A DNA stretch of 64,000 nt from Dermatemys mawii (GCA_007922305.1 ML677330.1:337109-401108); one strand, 5' to 3'; shown: positions 47,470-59,758, counted from the first letter of the stretch. The notes: generated by a model from the letters alone, not told the origin. Numbers and translations: made by a program.

Positions 47470-47892
47470 AGGGTATGTCTACACTCCATACGCCTCACGG
47501 TGGCATGTAGAATACATACACTGCACACACCCCAGCACGGGTATAAATAACAGTGTAGACACTGAGGCACTGCTGAGGCAAGTAAACACACACCTGAACA
47601 CTTAGGGTATGTGTCCTACACAGCTCTCCACACACCCAAGCAGTGCCTCCCCATCTACATGGCTAGTTGTAGTGGTGTAGTGTCCCAATACCTCCCTGCT
47701 ACCAGAGTCTTTCTCTGCTACTAGAGCCTTTCCTTGACACAGGTAAAGACTCTGGTAAGGGAAAAAGTTGGGCAAGGAGGAGCTGCTGGAGTCTTTCCCC
47801 TTTGCCTTCCCCCTCCCAGAGCCTTTCACTGCAGCATGTAGCTATACATACCTTACCTACTAACACCAGTGGTATGCAGTGAAGACATAACT
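47470..47892. mobile_element. Foldback DNA element with 'gtatgtctacact' ends
   Basis: The left end agggtatgtctacactccat is the approximate inverse of 'atgcagtgaagacataactt'. Inside, 'gggtatgtgtcctacaca' repeats the end motif. GC-richer than the flanks. No target duplication resolved. The 75-codon minus-strand frame is not a gene. Confidence 0.5.
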
Positions 47893-48528
47893 TATAACAT
47901 GGCCAATTAATATGGCTTCCAATGTGTTAGTCTGCATCTGGATAGAGATTTCCAGCTGTGTTGAGCTAGCTCAGTTAAGATGATTGAAATACACACACCT
48001 TTTGCCCATCAGGACTGAGCCTATGAGTCTAACCCTGCAAGGAGTTTAGAGGCCTCAGCACTTCATAGAATCAGACCTTGAATTATACACAGATAAAAAA
48101 CACCTGCTATATGCCTTTTTCATACAATCTCCACTTGAGATGACATCCAAAAGGAACTTTCCCACTGGGAAAATACTGGAACACGTGGGCTGGACCAGTC
48201 AACCTGGAAAAATATACAATTGGGGGTCGGATGAAAAAGCCTTAGTAACAAATTAAATGATTCTGTGTTATCAACATAACTATCATTTTCTTGATGGTAC
48301 ATAAAGAGGAATAAAATCAGGTTTATTCTTCCCGAGTTGATCCACCTCTGTGCTTATAACAATAATAAAGTCTTATTTTAGGACAAACCCCTGCAAGACA
48401 TCCCATTGGAGTTACTAACTCATTTTGTAAGCCAAGCAGGCTCTCAGAGAAGTAACCAGATATATCTTCTCCTTCTGTGTCCATATGTTCTGAAACATAC
48501 TTAGTAAGAAGGTGATGTTTTACACCAG
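47893..48528. other. Non-coding sequence, nothing recognised
   Basis: No supported feature. Confidence 0.4.
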
Positions 48529-48700
48529 GGGTCTCAAAGTCCCAGCCATCTGTGGCCCAGGAACCTCCCCACTGTGGCCTGCGGAGGAGAGACACATGCA
48601 GCCATGCTGCTGGCAATGTCTGTTGCAGGCACCACCTCCGCAACTCCCATTGGCTGAGGGAGAGGGACAGAGATACCATCACTAGTCGACAGGCAGAGTC
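48529..48700 (+). mobile_element. hAT-like element fragment (5' end only)
   Basis: It starts caggggtctcaaagtcccag, the CAGGGG-type terminus of hAT/Charlie-like elements, and continues 'ctgtggcccaggaac...tgtggcctgcgg'. A matching inverted 3' end is not evident. Confidence 0.4.
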
Positions 48701-49746
48701 AGCTTTGGAGGCAGCATCATTAGTTGCAGGGCAGAATCAGCTTTTTTTTTACCTCTGTTTTACACAGTCATTCTTCTTACTATAACCACATAAAAGTTCA
48801 GCAGGAAAGGAAAAGAGAAAAACAGGGAATGTCTGCCAAGGTGAACAAAGAGCAAATTATGCACCCTGTTGATCTTGTGCATTATATACAGGAAAGACAC
48901 GTACTATTGATGGAAAGAGGGGAATAACAATACACTCTTCCAGCAGAGATAAGGATTCAGAGAACTCCATGCTTTTGTAATAGCTTTGCCCTCTCATAGT
49001 AGGAGAGTAAAAGTGAAGAATATACATAATATACATCCTATATATATCGCTGTATGTGTTACTACTAGTGCCCTTCATCTTTTCTCCCCCAAATGGTAGA
49101 CCTACTGCTTTGAGATAGGATGACACTCAGTTTAATGTTTCAATAGGGTGAAACTTCCAAAAACGGTGTCTTGTTTGTGCAGAGAAGCATCCCTTAGTGT
49201 TGACCACAATGCAGTGTGTGTGTGTGTGTGGGGGATCATGGGGGCATTCAGCTCAAAAATAAGTTTTGATTAATGTTTATATAATGTATTTTTTCTCCTT
49301 GTAAAAATCTGTTCTCCTGTATTCACCACAAAAGCCCCAGAATACATCATTCTGGCAGATCACAGACACCAGATGAGTCAGCAATTGTAGCAGATTTCTG
49401 GTATCTAGGATTCCTGACAATGATACTTGAGCTGGTCTCTAAAATTACTAGACTAGCAGTGGATTTTCACATTTTTTTTAATTTAAGTTATGTATATAAT
49501 GACCTGCCTAGCCAGATTAGTTAGGGCATTAAAACACAGAAACCGGTGCCTACCTCAAAATTTAACTTTGCATGTCATCTTTTCAGGAGGAAAATTATAT
49601 AGCGGTTTTGCCCTCTACTGGCCAAAGATATCTACTGGAGATCCTTCTTTATCTGCTCCACAGGCATTATAAAGCCTCAGGGTTTTAGCAGAAGTTTCTG
49701 CTCCTCTGCAATGCTGAGTGGATCTGTATAGAAGTTGATCCCTTTC
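48701..49746. other. Non-coding sequence with a (GT)n run
   Basis: (GT)n at 49214-49229. No gene or other repeat supported. Confidence 0.4.
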
Positions 49747-49756
49747 TCCTTTCTGA

Positions 49757-49943
49757 CAGGTTTCAGAGAAGTAGCCATGTTAATCTGTATCCACAAAAAG
49801 AATGAGGAGTACTTGTGGCACCTTAGAGACTAACAAATTTATTTGAGCAAATTTATTTTTATTTTATTTTAAATTTATTTTTATTTATTTGCCCAAATAA
49901 ATTTGTTAGTCTCTAAGGTTCCACAAGTAGTCCTCGTTCTTTT
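49757..49943. mobile_element. Palindromic PLE mini-element, second family (B)
   Basis: The left arm 'aatgaggagtacttgtggca...cttagagactaacaaattta' is mirrored by 'aaataaatttgttagtctct...ccacaagtagtcctcgttct'. A one-sided extension (caggtttcagagaagtagcc) corresponds to the family's 5' start. The centre is low-complexity T/A. The 10-bp direct repeat tcctttctga flanks it at 49747-49756 and 49944-49953. The architecture is the same as the element at 18895-19322 but the sequence family differs, and the hammerhead-like core has been lost. Confidence 0.8.
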
Positions 49944-49953
49944 TCCTTTCTGA

Positions 49954-50261
49954 ATCACCTCTGGTCCCTCCCAAAACTACAGCATGTGGAAGTGCAGAAA
50001 GCCCCTACAGAACTGAGCTCCACAGTGTTACAGACACTCTGCACAGACTCCCTCTTACCTAGTAACTCCTGTGTTGCATGGAACCAAATTTGCTTCATTG
50101 CACCGGAGGCTCTCTATGGCCATGGAAGTGGGATTCAGGCTTTGCCCCGATTTATTACTTTGGATTAACATTGGAAATGCTGAATCATTAATAGGAGGTT
50201 ATAGACAACTTTATGCAAGTGATGTATTTATTATACATTATGCCCAGTGTTTCCAAAATGA
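49954..50261. other. Non-coding sequence
   Basis: Nothing recognised. Confidence 0.35.
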
Positions 50262-50414
50262 CTAGTGATTTGGGATGCCTCAATTTTGAGTGTTCAACTT
50301 CAGACACCTTTAAAGGGGCCCAATTTTCAGAAAATGCTGTTCTCTGAAAATCAGACCCCTTTTAGATGTCTCTAGTTGGTCATCTGAAATTATTAGTTAC
50401 TTTGAAAAATCCTG
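50262..50414. repeat. Ancient interspersed foldback repeat
   Basis: Contains 'cccaattttcagaaaatgct' close to 'tctctgaaaatcagacccct', and 'ttagtgattt...tcagacacctttaaa' mirrored by 'tttagatgtctctagttggt'. Class unknown. Confidence 0.4.
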
Positions 50415-52076
50415 GCCCATATAAATAAATGTGATGTGCTCATCACCAAAGGGATGCTGTACCAACAAAACTATACCAATGCTTAAAAGTCAGAAATAGG
50501 GCCCAGTGAACCAGCCACAGACCCCTCCCGTCTTCCTCCACCCAGCACGAATGTTGGCCCATCTATACAGAAGGATAGGTGAAAATAAAGGAAGTTAAAC
50601 AGGCATGAATAAAATTACCCAAGCTGGAAGGACTCAACAGATGCCAAATAAATGTAACTTCCTCATCATTGCAACTTGTCCTTTGCACAAAATCAGTATC
50701 ACCGAGCCTGAGAAAATGATCCACTTAAAAATCTTTTCTAACAAGTCAATTGCATTTCTGGTAGCCCTCTACAATTAACCAGTACAACATCAGGGCACTG
50801 TAACCCAAATCCCAAACAAGAACTACATTTAATTGATAAGTGAACCACTATTGCTCACATAATTGTCATTCATTTTCAAGGGTTTGGGTTGTTTTCCTCC
50901 CTCTTTCCTTTAACCTTTCTCCCACTCCCTTCTCACTTTGCTTCTCAAAAAGCCACAGCTGCAATAAAACTGTAGATGTGACTGAACATGTGTATACCTA
51001 GGAACCGGTTACCTTAGTAACAGCAAGCAAAGCTCTCTAATATTATGCTGCCTTCATTTTCTCTCCTGTTCTTAGTTGTTTGCATAATAGATATGCATAC
51101 TAAGTATTCAAATCAATATTGATTCCAGCTGAGTGAATAAGAAAGTTGGGTTGATTCTGCTCGTAAACTAACAAAAATCTACGAGTTGCCAAATACTCCC
51201 CAAAGAACAGGCAGGCACTTTGACAACATACCTTTGCTAAATTCAAAGCATCCATGTATCATTGCACCATCTACAGTACAGTACTATAGCCCTACTAATA
51301 ATAGCAGTCACTGCATTTTGAGATGAAGTTCAGACATCTGCAACTTTGTAATTCTGTTCCACTTACAGCTCCATTAAACAGAGACCCTTTGAGGATTGGG
51401 ATTCACTTAAAAGATTTACATTATTAGTTTTATTATATGTTCAAGCAGTATCTAAACTGCATCAACAATTTGTGCTGTGCAATTGTCCATGATTAGTTAC
51501 AGCTATTTTATGCAAAGTCAAAGTAATAAATAATTTAGTGTGTTTGTAGTTTCCTGGTTAATGAACGATAATACACATAATTTGCAATGTACATCATTCA
51601 GTTACTCAGAATGTAACACAAAAGATGTAGTGACATGATTAGTTTCACAGAGCACAGGAAGAACTATTTTAAGTTCTCCCATTATTTGTCCTCCATGCAT
51701 TTCTAAAGTATATGCTGGTATATTTATGATATACAAATAAAAACTGTGTGTGTGCTTGCATCCGTCAATACATGCCTAAACCAAATGTCCAAAAAATGAG
51801 TATCTTGATGTAACAGGATTGCTAGGAACATAATACAAATCCAGAACAATCCTAGTGAGAGGTAACAAAGCAGCACTCATATAATAAGTCGACAATTGTT
51901 ACAAATCAAATGGCTTTGCTGGCATGAACAATAGTCTGTTGCTTATAGAGAACTTTAGATACAATCAATAGGACCTTTAAAAAACATCACTTTCTGTGCT
52001 GATATTACTTGCAGATTTTTAACTCCCTTATTTGGTTAGTGATCCTTTTTCCAAATGAACCAAACACCATCTGATT
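50415..52076. other. Non-coding AT-rich sequence, nothing recognised
   Basis: No exon, RNA gene or transposon boundary supported. Confidence 0.4.
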
Positions 52077-52260
52077 GATCCTCACAACATCCTGTGCAAT
52101 ATCATCCCTATTTTACAGATGGAGAAATCAAAAGCTTACCCGTTTGATCCTGCTCCTATTGAAGTCAATAGGGGTAGCAGCCAGATTAAGCCCTAAATGA
52201 CTTGCCCAAAGTCACAAAGGAGCATTTTTTCCCCAGAGCTGAGATTAAAGCTCTGGGGTT
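52077..52260 (-). repeat. MIR copy split by a small palindrome
   Basis: The plus strand shows antisense MIR blocks 'ctcacaacatcctgtgcaat...tattttacagatggagaaat' (to about 52140) and 'gacttgcccaaagtcacaaa' (from about 52198). Between them, 52141-52195 is a self-complementary insert containing 'tcctattgaagtcaatagggg', the recurring motif of this window. Confidence 0.6.
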
Positions 52261-52891
52261 CCTTATTCCAGGTCTGTGGTAGGATCCCTGCACTGTGCCA
52301 GGCAAATGAGGCATTAAAAGGAACTCCGGCTCACACAGATGCTCCAGGAAGCGGCCATAGCAGCAGCTGCATGAAGAAGAGGAAGTCAGCAACTGTTTGG
52401 CCTTCTAAACCCAGAGCCATAGGTCTGAGTTAAAATCCCTCAAATTGGGGAATAGTGTGTTACATTTTGAGATTTTTAACTGAGTTCTGTGACTCAAATA
52501 CAACTCTGAGAAAAGGAGTTTGTGGTATTTGACTGACTGACTCCATCACATTTTTGCTGAATTGCTTTACCACTATACAACACCAGTTTTACAGATTATT
52601 AAATGTTGTTCCTCTAGCTTGGCAAATTGGGAACATATCCAAGTATTCATAAGAATTCAGATAATTTACCAAAGTTCTGTAGTATTACAATTAAATATAC
52701 AATTTTATTATGGGGGGGGTAGTCCAACTGCTTTGTGCAGATGATCAATAGTCTGATTACATGTGATTAATGGGTTCTTTATTTATTACATTTTATCACA
52801 GTGAGTAGATTATACATGGCCAAAAGAAAATCCCTGTCTTTATTCAATTGTTACCATTTTACATTCTATATGTGGATATGTATTAATACAG
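52261..52891. other. Non-coding sequence
   Basis: Nothing recognised beyond a G run at about 52713. Confidence 0.4.
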
Positions 52892-53075
52892 AGGAAGGAT
52901 GGTCTTGTGGTAGATGCACTGGACTGGGACTCAGGAGATCTGGTCCTCTTTCTGGTACTGCCACAGATGTTCACTTAAATTCTCTGTGCCCCAATTTCCT
53001 ATCTGTAAATGGGATATTACTACTTCCCTAACTCACAGCGCTATTGCAAGAATAAACAAACATCTGTGAGACATT
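52892..53075 (+). repeat. MIR (CORE-SINE) copy
   Basis: It reads 'aaggatggtcttgtggtaga...gactgggactcaggagatct...ctgtgccccaatttcctatc...tgtaaatgggatattactac', the MIR head, core and tail in order. This is one of the better-preserved MIRs here. Confidence 0.8.
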
Positions 53076-53589
53076 CAGCTACAGCAGTGATGGATGCCAA
53101 CATTATTGGGTAGCACCTCCAGATGACAAACAGTGGAATAGAGAACAAGTAGGACCAACTGAACACTCAGCTATAACAGAGCTAGGAATTGAATCCCTAG
53201 ACACAACACATGACTTACACCCCAACCCTGCCTTCTCTACAGACACAGAATTTTAACAGTTTTAGAGCACCATTAATACATTGGATCATTTATATTAACA
53301 TTTAAAGATATGATGTGTGGCCTGACGGATTGGAATTTTGATTAGTTTCTGAGGCCTGTCAAGTAAATCATTTGATAAGCTACCCACCCATGAAAAACGG
53401 TTATTGACCTTGATCAGTTTAAATAAGGTGAGATTTTGTTATGCTGGACATCAGAGTTTGTAGCAAGGAAGATGCTTCATAGAACTTTACGAACATTTTA
53501 AACATTATTTTCTTTAATGTTATTGATGAGTTGTATGGAGAAGTGAGGGTGTGGGAGCATTCACAGGAAAGTTAAACTAAACTCATTGT
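53076..53589. other. Non-coding sequence
   Basis: Nothing recognised. Confidence 0.35.
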
Positions 53590-53692
53590 CAGTTCTTTGG
53601 GGAAAGGACTTGACTATGTGTTTGTAGTGAGTGCATCACAATGGGCTCCACTCCTGGTTGGGACCACTGGGCACTAGTGTAATACAAATAAC
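53590..53692 (+). repeat. Ancient interspersed repeat, 'tcacaatggg' family
   Basis: 'gttctttggggaaaggactt', then 'gcatcacaatgggctccact', then 'gggcactagtgtaatacaaa', same block order as other copies. Confidence 0.5.
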
Positions 53693-56009
53693 TGACTAGA
53701 ATATAGGAATAAATCCTTCAATTCCTGTGTGGGCAAACTCCCCTGGACCTCAGTCATAGTGATAATATTTTAATTTGCCTTAGGAGACAGCCCGTCTGCG
53801 AGAATGTGATTGGTTTATTTGGCAACCTTCAAGAACCAGTTTAAATTCCAATTTAAGCTAGGCTCCCTAGTGTGTTCTTAAAAATTAGTGTAACTGATGC
53901 AATTTGTAACCCCAACACAGATGTTAGTTGTGCAAGATAAAACACTGTGGCACAATAGGTGTCATTCATGGGAAAAACAACATTAAGATAGTAAAAGCAA
54001 AAGAACTAAGTAGAGATAATAAAGACAGTGAAAAAGTCAAGTTGTATTATTTTGAAAAATGGACTGGCAGTGTTTTTTACCTCCAAAAAACCCAAACAAA
54101 AACACCCAACCCCACAATTTAGGGTTGCCCCATTTGTGGTTGAGCCATGAATAGATTATTCTAAATAATAAAAGGCATTGTGCAAAAACACGGAAGATGG
54201 TAATATTCTCCACCAAAAAAACCAAAACAACCTCGGGTAGAGATTCCAGGTAGAGTTAGACAGTACACACCACTGGAAAAACAAAAAGGTGAAAAGAGGG
54301 CTACATCTCTGTTTTGAGATAGTCTTCCTAAATACATCTCCAATACAGAGAATCCTCTTATTGCAGTGGCAAGGCACAAGAAGAACCATTACAAAATTTA
54401 ATCTTAAAAAAATATGTAAGCAATTCTGACAAACTTACATCTACTCTTCCCATGGAAGAGCAGATGGCTCATAGTTGATCTGTGCATATAAGCACTGGTT
54501 CATTTGCAGTCAGTGGCAAATTCCTGTTGATTTCTTCAGAAAGAACATGTGATGGAATCCTGACACCCCTCCACCTCCCATTGAAGTTAATGTCAATGGG
54601 AGTTTTAACATTGATTTAAATGGAGTTAGGAGCTCAGCAAGGGCATATGATATAGCTAAGCAGGACTCTAAATAAAATAAATGAAAAAACCCCCCCACTA
54701 TTTCTTGTTTAAGGCTCAGTCTAATGTAAAAATGGAGAAGAATTAAGAGGTAAGGTAGATTCCACTTGTTTTTTTAAAAAATCAGTGGCACTAAAGATGG
54801 GTACATGATTTATTTTACAGACCATTGCCATCTCAGCCCTGTGCGAAATGGGAAAGGTTGAGTGAAAGGAAAGGGTATCTCTGTTTTATAATGAAACGTT
54901 TTACCAGGCAGAAAATTAAACATTTTATATGTTTGTTAGGATTTTTAATAGTCTGAAAGCTGCAAATAAGAGAACTTCTGACTATTTGTGAAACTCAGAG
55001 GCTGATTTGATTTTGTGTGAGGAAGATTTAAAACACACTGGTTCTTAGCACATCTCCTTATCCCCTTGCACAATAGCCTTGAACCACTAGTCATGTTCTC
55101 TTCTCTCTGTCCATTTTCTCTCTCTAGTCTCAATTTTTCACTTATCTTGTATTTTTTCTGCATATTTTTGTCACTATTTTAATCTCCTAATTTTTGCACC
55201 CTTTTCACTCTCCCCACTTATTCCACAGATAGCTACTTCTAAATCCTGCTTGGGGTGTGGGCACATCCACTGAGGCACGTACTCAACTCTGTGGCTGAGT
55301 TGAATGGTGGGGGAACAAAGGACAGAAGCTTGTTCCAACAAACAGTCGCCTGAGCCTCCTGGAGCCATATTAGAGGATGCCATAGGAACAAGCACGCAGT
55401 GAGAAAACAAATTGTGGAATTCTATGTTCGGGAAACTTTCCTTGCTTCTCTTGCTCTGCTTCATTCCTCTCTGAAACAGTCTGATCCCATCGCCAGAGTG
55501 GTAAATTCTGTATTATCTAATGTCATCTCCTTTTTTAGTATTTTCCCCATGCCCTTCTCTTATTTGGTTCCCTCTTCTCCATGACTGTATAACACTGGCT
55601 GTCAATAATGGCAGAAATGTGTGGCTTGGTGTTGCATCATGAACCATCATCGCTACATACAGCAGAAATATACTGATATCACCAGCACAGTGCGTATGAC
55701 TAGTACGAACACCTACATTGCTCCTGTAATTTTGCCAGCAACACTATCTATGGGCACAGAAAATAGATGCATTTTACTGGCTTAATGTATTTAAATAGAT
55801 TATGCTGATATTTTAGGACTGTACCTCTATTTTTAAAACAAGTTGTTCACCCTTCTGATTGCAACTAGCACTGTTCACGCTTTATAGATCAATGAGTTAG
55901 TGTCTTATGTGCTCTGCAATCAGACACAACAATAAAGCACAAACAAGGTGTGAACTTCTCTTTACATCAATGGAGAGAGAACTTCAAAGACTAGGGCTGA
56001 TCTTTCATA
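53693..56009. other. Non-coding sequence
   Basis: One palindromic 'ctcccattgaagttaatgtc'/'aatgggagtttt' motif is at about 54575-54607. Overlapping minus-strand frames at 54037-54389 have no domain. No gene supported. Confidence 0.4.
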
Positions 56010-56017
56010 TGTTTAAC

Positions 56018-56218
56018 CAGGGGCGGCTCTAAGGTTTTTGCCACCCCAAGCGCGGAAGTTCCGCAGCACGCCTGAGGGAGGTCCACGGGTTCCGCAGCCT
56101 TGTCATCTCTGCGGATCTCCTGAAGACAGCCTGACTGCCGCCCTGATGGTGAAAGTCAGGCCGCCCTCTGCAGTTTACTGCCCCAGGCATGCACTTGGAG
56201 CACTGGAGCCGGCCCCGC
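56018..56218. mobile_element. GC-rich hAT-type MITE
   Basis: The 5' end caggggcggctctaaggttt and 3' end 'ctggagccggcccc' are roughly inverse. The flanks share gtttaac (56011-56017 and 56219-56225), an 8-bp duplication with one mismatch if the preceding base is counted. The interior is GC- and CpG-rich and includes several 'ccgc' foldbacks. The 82-codon frame is not a gene. Confidence 0.65.
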
Positions 56219-56336
56219 GTTTAACCATTATTCTGTCCAAAACCGAAACCCACAGCTTGAGCTGTAGAAATAAAAATATGTTATAAAATATTTCATACTG
56301 TCAACCTACAATGCAATGTGAAATATTTAAGTGTAC

Positions 56337-56349
56337 CAGATTGTATCTT
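56337..56349. repeat. Target-site duplication of the PLE, left copy
   Basis: cagattgtatctt, identical to 59850-59862. Confidence 0.85.
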
Positions 56350-56880
56350 GCATGTTGTCAAGAATCAGATGGGTAGCCGTGTTAGTCTGGAATTGCAGAA
56401 GTGACAAAGAGTCCTGTGGCACCTTAAAGACTAACTAAAATTTTTTTTAGAGCATAAGCTTTTGTGGGCTAATACCCACTTAGTCGGATGCATGCAGTGG
56501 AAGTGTCCAGGGGCAGGTATAAATAGGTAGGCAAGAACCAGGTGGGAGATAACAAGGTTAGTCCAATCAGGCTGAACCAGCTTGTTATCTCTAATCAGGG
56601 AGGGTGAGGTGTTCCTCTAGCAGTTGAACTGGAGGTGTGAATAGCGAGAGAAGAGAAGCTGCTTTTTTAGTTAGCTAGCCATTCAAAATCTCTATTCAGT
56701 CCCAAACTGATTGTGTCAAATTTGCAAATGAATTGCAGCTCTGCAGTCTCTCTTTGCAGTCTGGACTGGAAGTTTTTTTGGGGCAAAATGCTGACCTTTA
56801 AATCTTCTATGGTGTGTCCGGTGAGGTTGAAGTGCTCTCCTACAGGTTTTTGAATATTGCCATTCAGATATGCCATTCAG
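56350..56880 (-). repeat. Inverted terminal segment of the PLE
   Basis: On the minus strand this reads the C-terminal coding part of the PLE (GNIQKPVGEHFNLTGHTIED and 'LGLNRDFEWLAN'), its 3' UTR, the 3' terminus and then the 5' start (cttctgcaattccagactaa...gattcttgacaacatgc). So a 3' end joined directly to a 5' start lies head to head with the main copy. It differs from the main 3' end by scattered substitutions (for example LPQKN versus LQQQN in translation). The junction at about 56865-56915 is a jumble of short repeats of 'gccattcagat' and 'cagatatcagga'. Confidence 0.85.
56458..56492 (-). ncRNA. Degenerate hammerhead-like motif in inverted PLE end
   Basis: The minus strand reads CCGACTA...CCCACAAAAGC. 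Both conserved boxes are mutated relative to 59759-59806 (CGA to CTA, and GAAA to AAAA), so it is presumably dead. Confidence 0.4.
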
Positions 56881-56971
56881 ATGGCACAATATTGCCATTG
56901 TCAGATATCAGGACTCTCTGTCACTTCTGCAATTCCAGACTAACACGGCTACCCCTCTGATTCTTGACAAC

Positions 56972-59659
56972 ATGCAAGGCACTGCATTTAGCGGTATGGA
57001 GTGGAAATCCATCAACCTCATGAAGAAACTTGCACAAATACAGACAGATATCATCTTTCTCTCCAAATGCAAACGGATAGACATCATACCAAATGGACTG
57101 AAGGTGAAAAATCTATTGCTTTCTACATACTGCACAGACTACAGTGAGAGATTATGCCAGACACTATCTAAGAAACTGAGGAACCACCTGATCAGCATCC
57201 TGTACAGCAAACAGGAAAACATCAAAAAAGAGCTTTCCAACCTGGAGACCTTGATAAACAACCAACCCTTCACACAAACAGACTTCACTAAAATAAGACA
57301 GGAGATCTATATTACACACTTCACCTCTCTACAAAAGAAAAAGGACTGCAAGCTATCTAAAATCCTGCCTGCCACATGGGGCCACAGCAGTGGTACCCCT
57401 AACTCACCCAGCAGTATCGTCAATCTATCCAGCTACATACTCAGCCCGGCAGAAGAGTCTGTCCTATCTCGAGGACTCTCATTCTGCCCCAGCACCCCCA
57501 CAAACATGATACAATTCTGCGGTGATCTGGAAGCCTACTTTTGCCATCTCCGACTCAAAGAATACTTTCAAGACTACATAGAACAGCGCACTGATACACA
57601 GACACCATCCCACCAGCAGCACAAGAAGAACAACTCCACATGGACTCCCCCTGAGGGTCGAAATGACAGTCTGGACTTATACATAGAATGCTTCCGCCGA
57701 CGTGCACAGGCAGAAATTATGGAAAAACAACATCGCCTGCCTCACAACCTAAGTCGAGCAGAACGCAATGCTATCCACAGCCTCAGAAACAACCCTGACA
57801 TCATAATCAAAGAGGCTGATAAAGGAGGTGCTGTTGTCATCATGGACAGGTCTGACTACCAAAAGGAGGCTACCAGACAACTCTCCAACACCAATTTCTA
57901 CAGGCCACTTCCCTCAGATCCCACTGAAGAATATACTAAGAAACTGCACCATCTACTCAGGACACTCCCTACACTAACACAGGAACAAATTAACATACCC
58001 TTAGAACCCCGACCGGGGCTATTCTATCTTTTACCCAAGATCCACAAACCTGGAAATCCTGGACGCCCCATCATCTCGGGTATTGGCACTCTCACTGAAG
58101 GACTGTCTGGATATGTGGACACTGTACTCAGACCCTACGCCACCAGCACTCCCAGCTATCTCCGTGACACCACCGACTTCCTGAGAAACCTACAATGCAT
58201 TGGTGACCTTACAGAAAACACCATCCTAGCCACCATGGATGTAGAGGCTCTCTACACAAACATCCCACACAAAGATGGAATACATGCTGTCAGGAATAGT
58301 ATCCCTGATGATGCCACAGCACAAGTGGTTGCTGAGCTCTGTGACTTTATCCTCACACACAATTACTTCAAATTTGGTGACAATATATACCTCCAGACCA
58401 GTGGCACCGCTATGGGCACCCGCATGGCCCCACAGTATGCCAACATCTTTATGGCTGACCTGGAACAACGCTTCCTCAAATCTCGTTCACTCACGCCCCT
58501 CCTCTATCTACGCTACATTGATGACATCTTCATCATCTGGACCCATGGGAAAGAAACTCTGGAAGAATTCCACCATGATTTCAACAGCTTCCACCCCACC
58601 ATCCACCTCAGCCTGGACCAGTCTACATGGGAGGTCCACTTCCTGGACACCACGGTGCAAATTAATGACGGCCACATCAACACCACCCTATACTGAAAAC
58701 CTACCGACAGCTATGCCTACCTTCATGCCACCAGCTTCCACCCCGGGCACACCACACGATCCGTTGTCTACAGCCAAGCACTGAGGTACAATCGTATTTG
58801 CTCCAACCCCTCAGACAGAGACCAACACCTACAAGATCTCCACCAAGCTTTCTCAAAACTACAATACCCGCACAAGGAAATAAGGACACAGATCAACAGA
58901 GCCAGATGTGTACCCAGAAGCCTGCTGCTGCAAGACAAGCCCAAGAAAGAAAACAACAGAACACCACTGGCCATCACCTACAGTCCTCAGTTAAAGCCTC
59001 TCCAACGCATCATCAGTGATCTACAACCCATCCTGGACAACAATCCCTCACTTTCACAGGCCTTGGGAGGCAGGCCAGTCCTGGCCTACAGACAACCTGC
59101 CAACCTCAAGCATATTCTCACCAGCAACAGCACACCGCGCCATAACAACTCTAACTCAGGAACCAATCCATGCAATAAACCTCGATGCCAACTCTGCCCA
59201 CACATCTACACCAGCAACACCATCACAGGACCAAACCAGATCAACCACACCATCACTGGTTCATTCACCTGCACATCTACTAATGTAATATACGCCATTA
59301 TGTGCCAGCAATGTCCCTCTGCTATGTACATGGGCCAAACTGGACAGTCCCTACGAAAAAGGATAAATGGACACAAATCAGATATCAGGAATGGCAATAT
59401 TCAAAAACCTGTAGGAGAGCACTTCAACCTCACCGGACACACCATAGAAGATTTAAAGGTCAGCATTTTGCAGCAACAAAACTTCCAGTCCAGACTGCAA
59501 AGAGAGACTGCAGAGCTGCAATTAATTTGCAAATTTGACACAATCAGTTTGGGACTGAATAGAGATTTTGAATGGCTAGCTAACTACAAAAGCAGCTTCT
59601 CTTCTCTCGCTATTCACACCTCCAGTTCAACTGCTAGAGGAACACCTCACCCTCCCTGA
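56972..59659 (+). pseudogene. PLE polyprotein: reverse transcriptase + GIY-YIG endonuclease, one nonsense codon
   Basis: I place the start at the ATG at 56972, the first after the 5' leader; the frame is open from 56870 but that part is junction sequence. Predicted blocks: 'PGLFYLLPKIHKPGNPGRP' (about 58013); motif A 'TMDVEALYTNIP' with Asp codon 58238; motif B 'SGTAMGTRMAPQYANIFM' (about 58400); motif C 'YIDD' with Asp codons 58520 and 58523; then 'HFLDTTV'. The C-terminal part has a Cys cluster 'CNKPRCQLC' (about 59170) and a GIY-YIG-type domain: 'VIYAIMCQQC' (59285), 'MYMGQTGQSLRKRINGH' (59324), and 'KPVGEHFNLTGH'. One TGA at 58694-58696 follows 'INTTLY' and precedes 'KPTDSYAYLH' in the same frame; a CGA-to-TGA change would explain it. 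If translated, it gives 574 residues with RT but no nuclease. The downstream 320 codons are open. Confidence 0.9.
58694..58696 (+). other. Single in-frame TGA separating RT and nuclease regions
   Basis: The frame upstream (from 56870) and downstream (to 59659) is the same and otherwise uninterrupted over about 930 codons. The position lies in a conserved 'LY-[R]-KPT' context, where Arg (CGA) is the usual residue in this family by my recollection. Confidence 0.9.
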
Positions 59660-59758
59660 TTAGAGATAATAAGCTGGTTCAGCCTGATTGGACTAACCTT
59701 GTTATCTCCCACCTAGTTCTTGCCTACCTATTTATACCTGCCCCTGGATACTTCCACT

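Noticed and set aside
58694..58696. TGA as a selenocysteine or programmed readthrough codon
   Set aside because: No SECIS-like structure noticed downstream, and a CGA-to-TGA transition is the simpler explanation in a CpG-depleted genome.
58275..58784. 169-codon frame overlapping the PLE RT
   Set aside because: Out-of-frame shadow of the RT; the true frame carries all conserved RT motifs.
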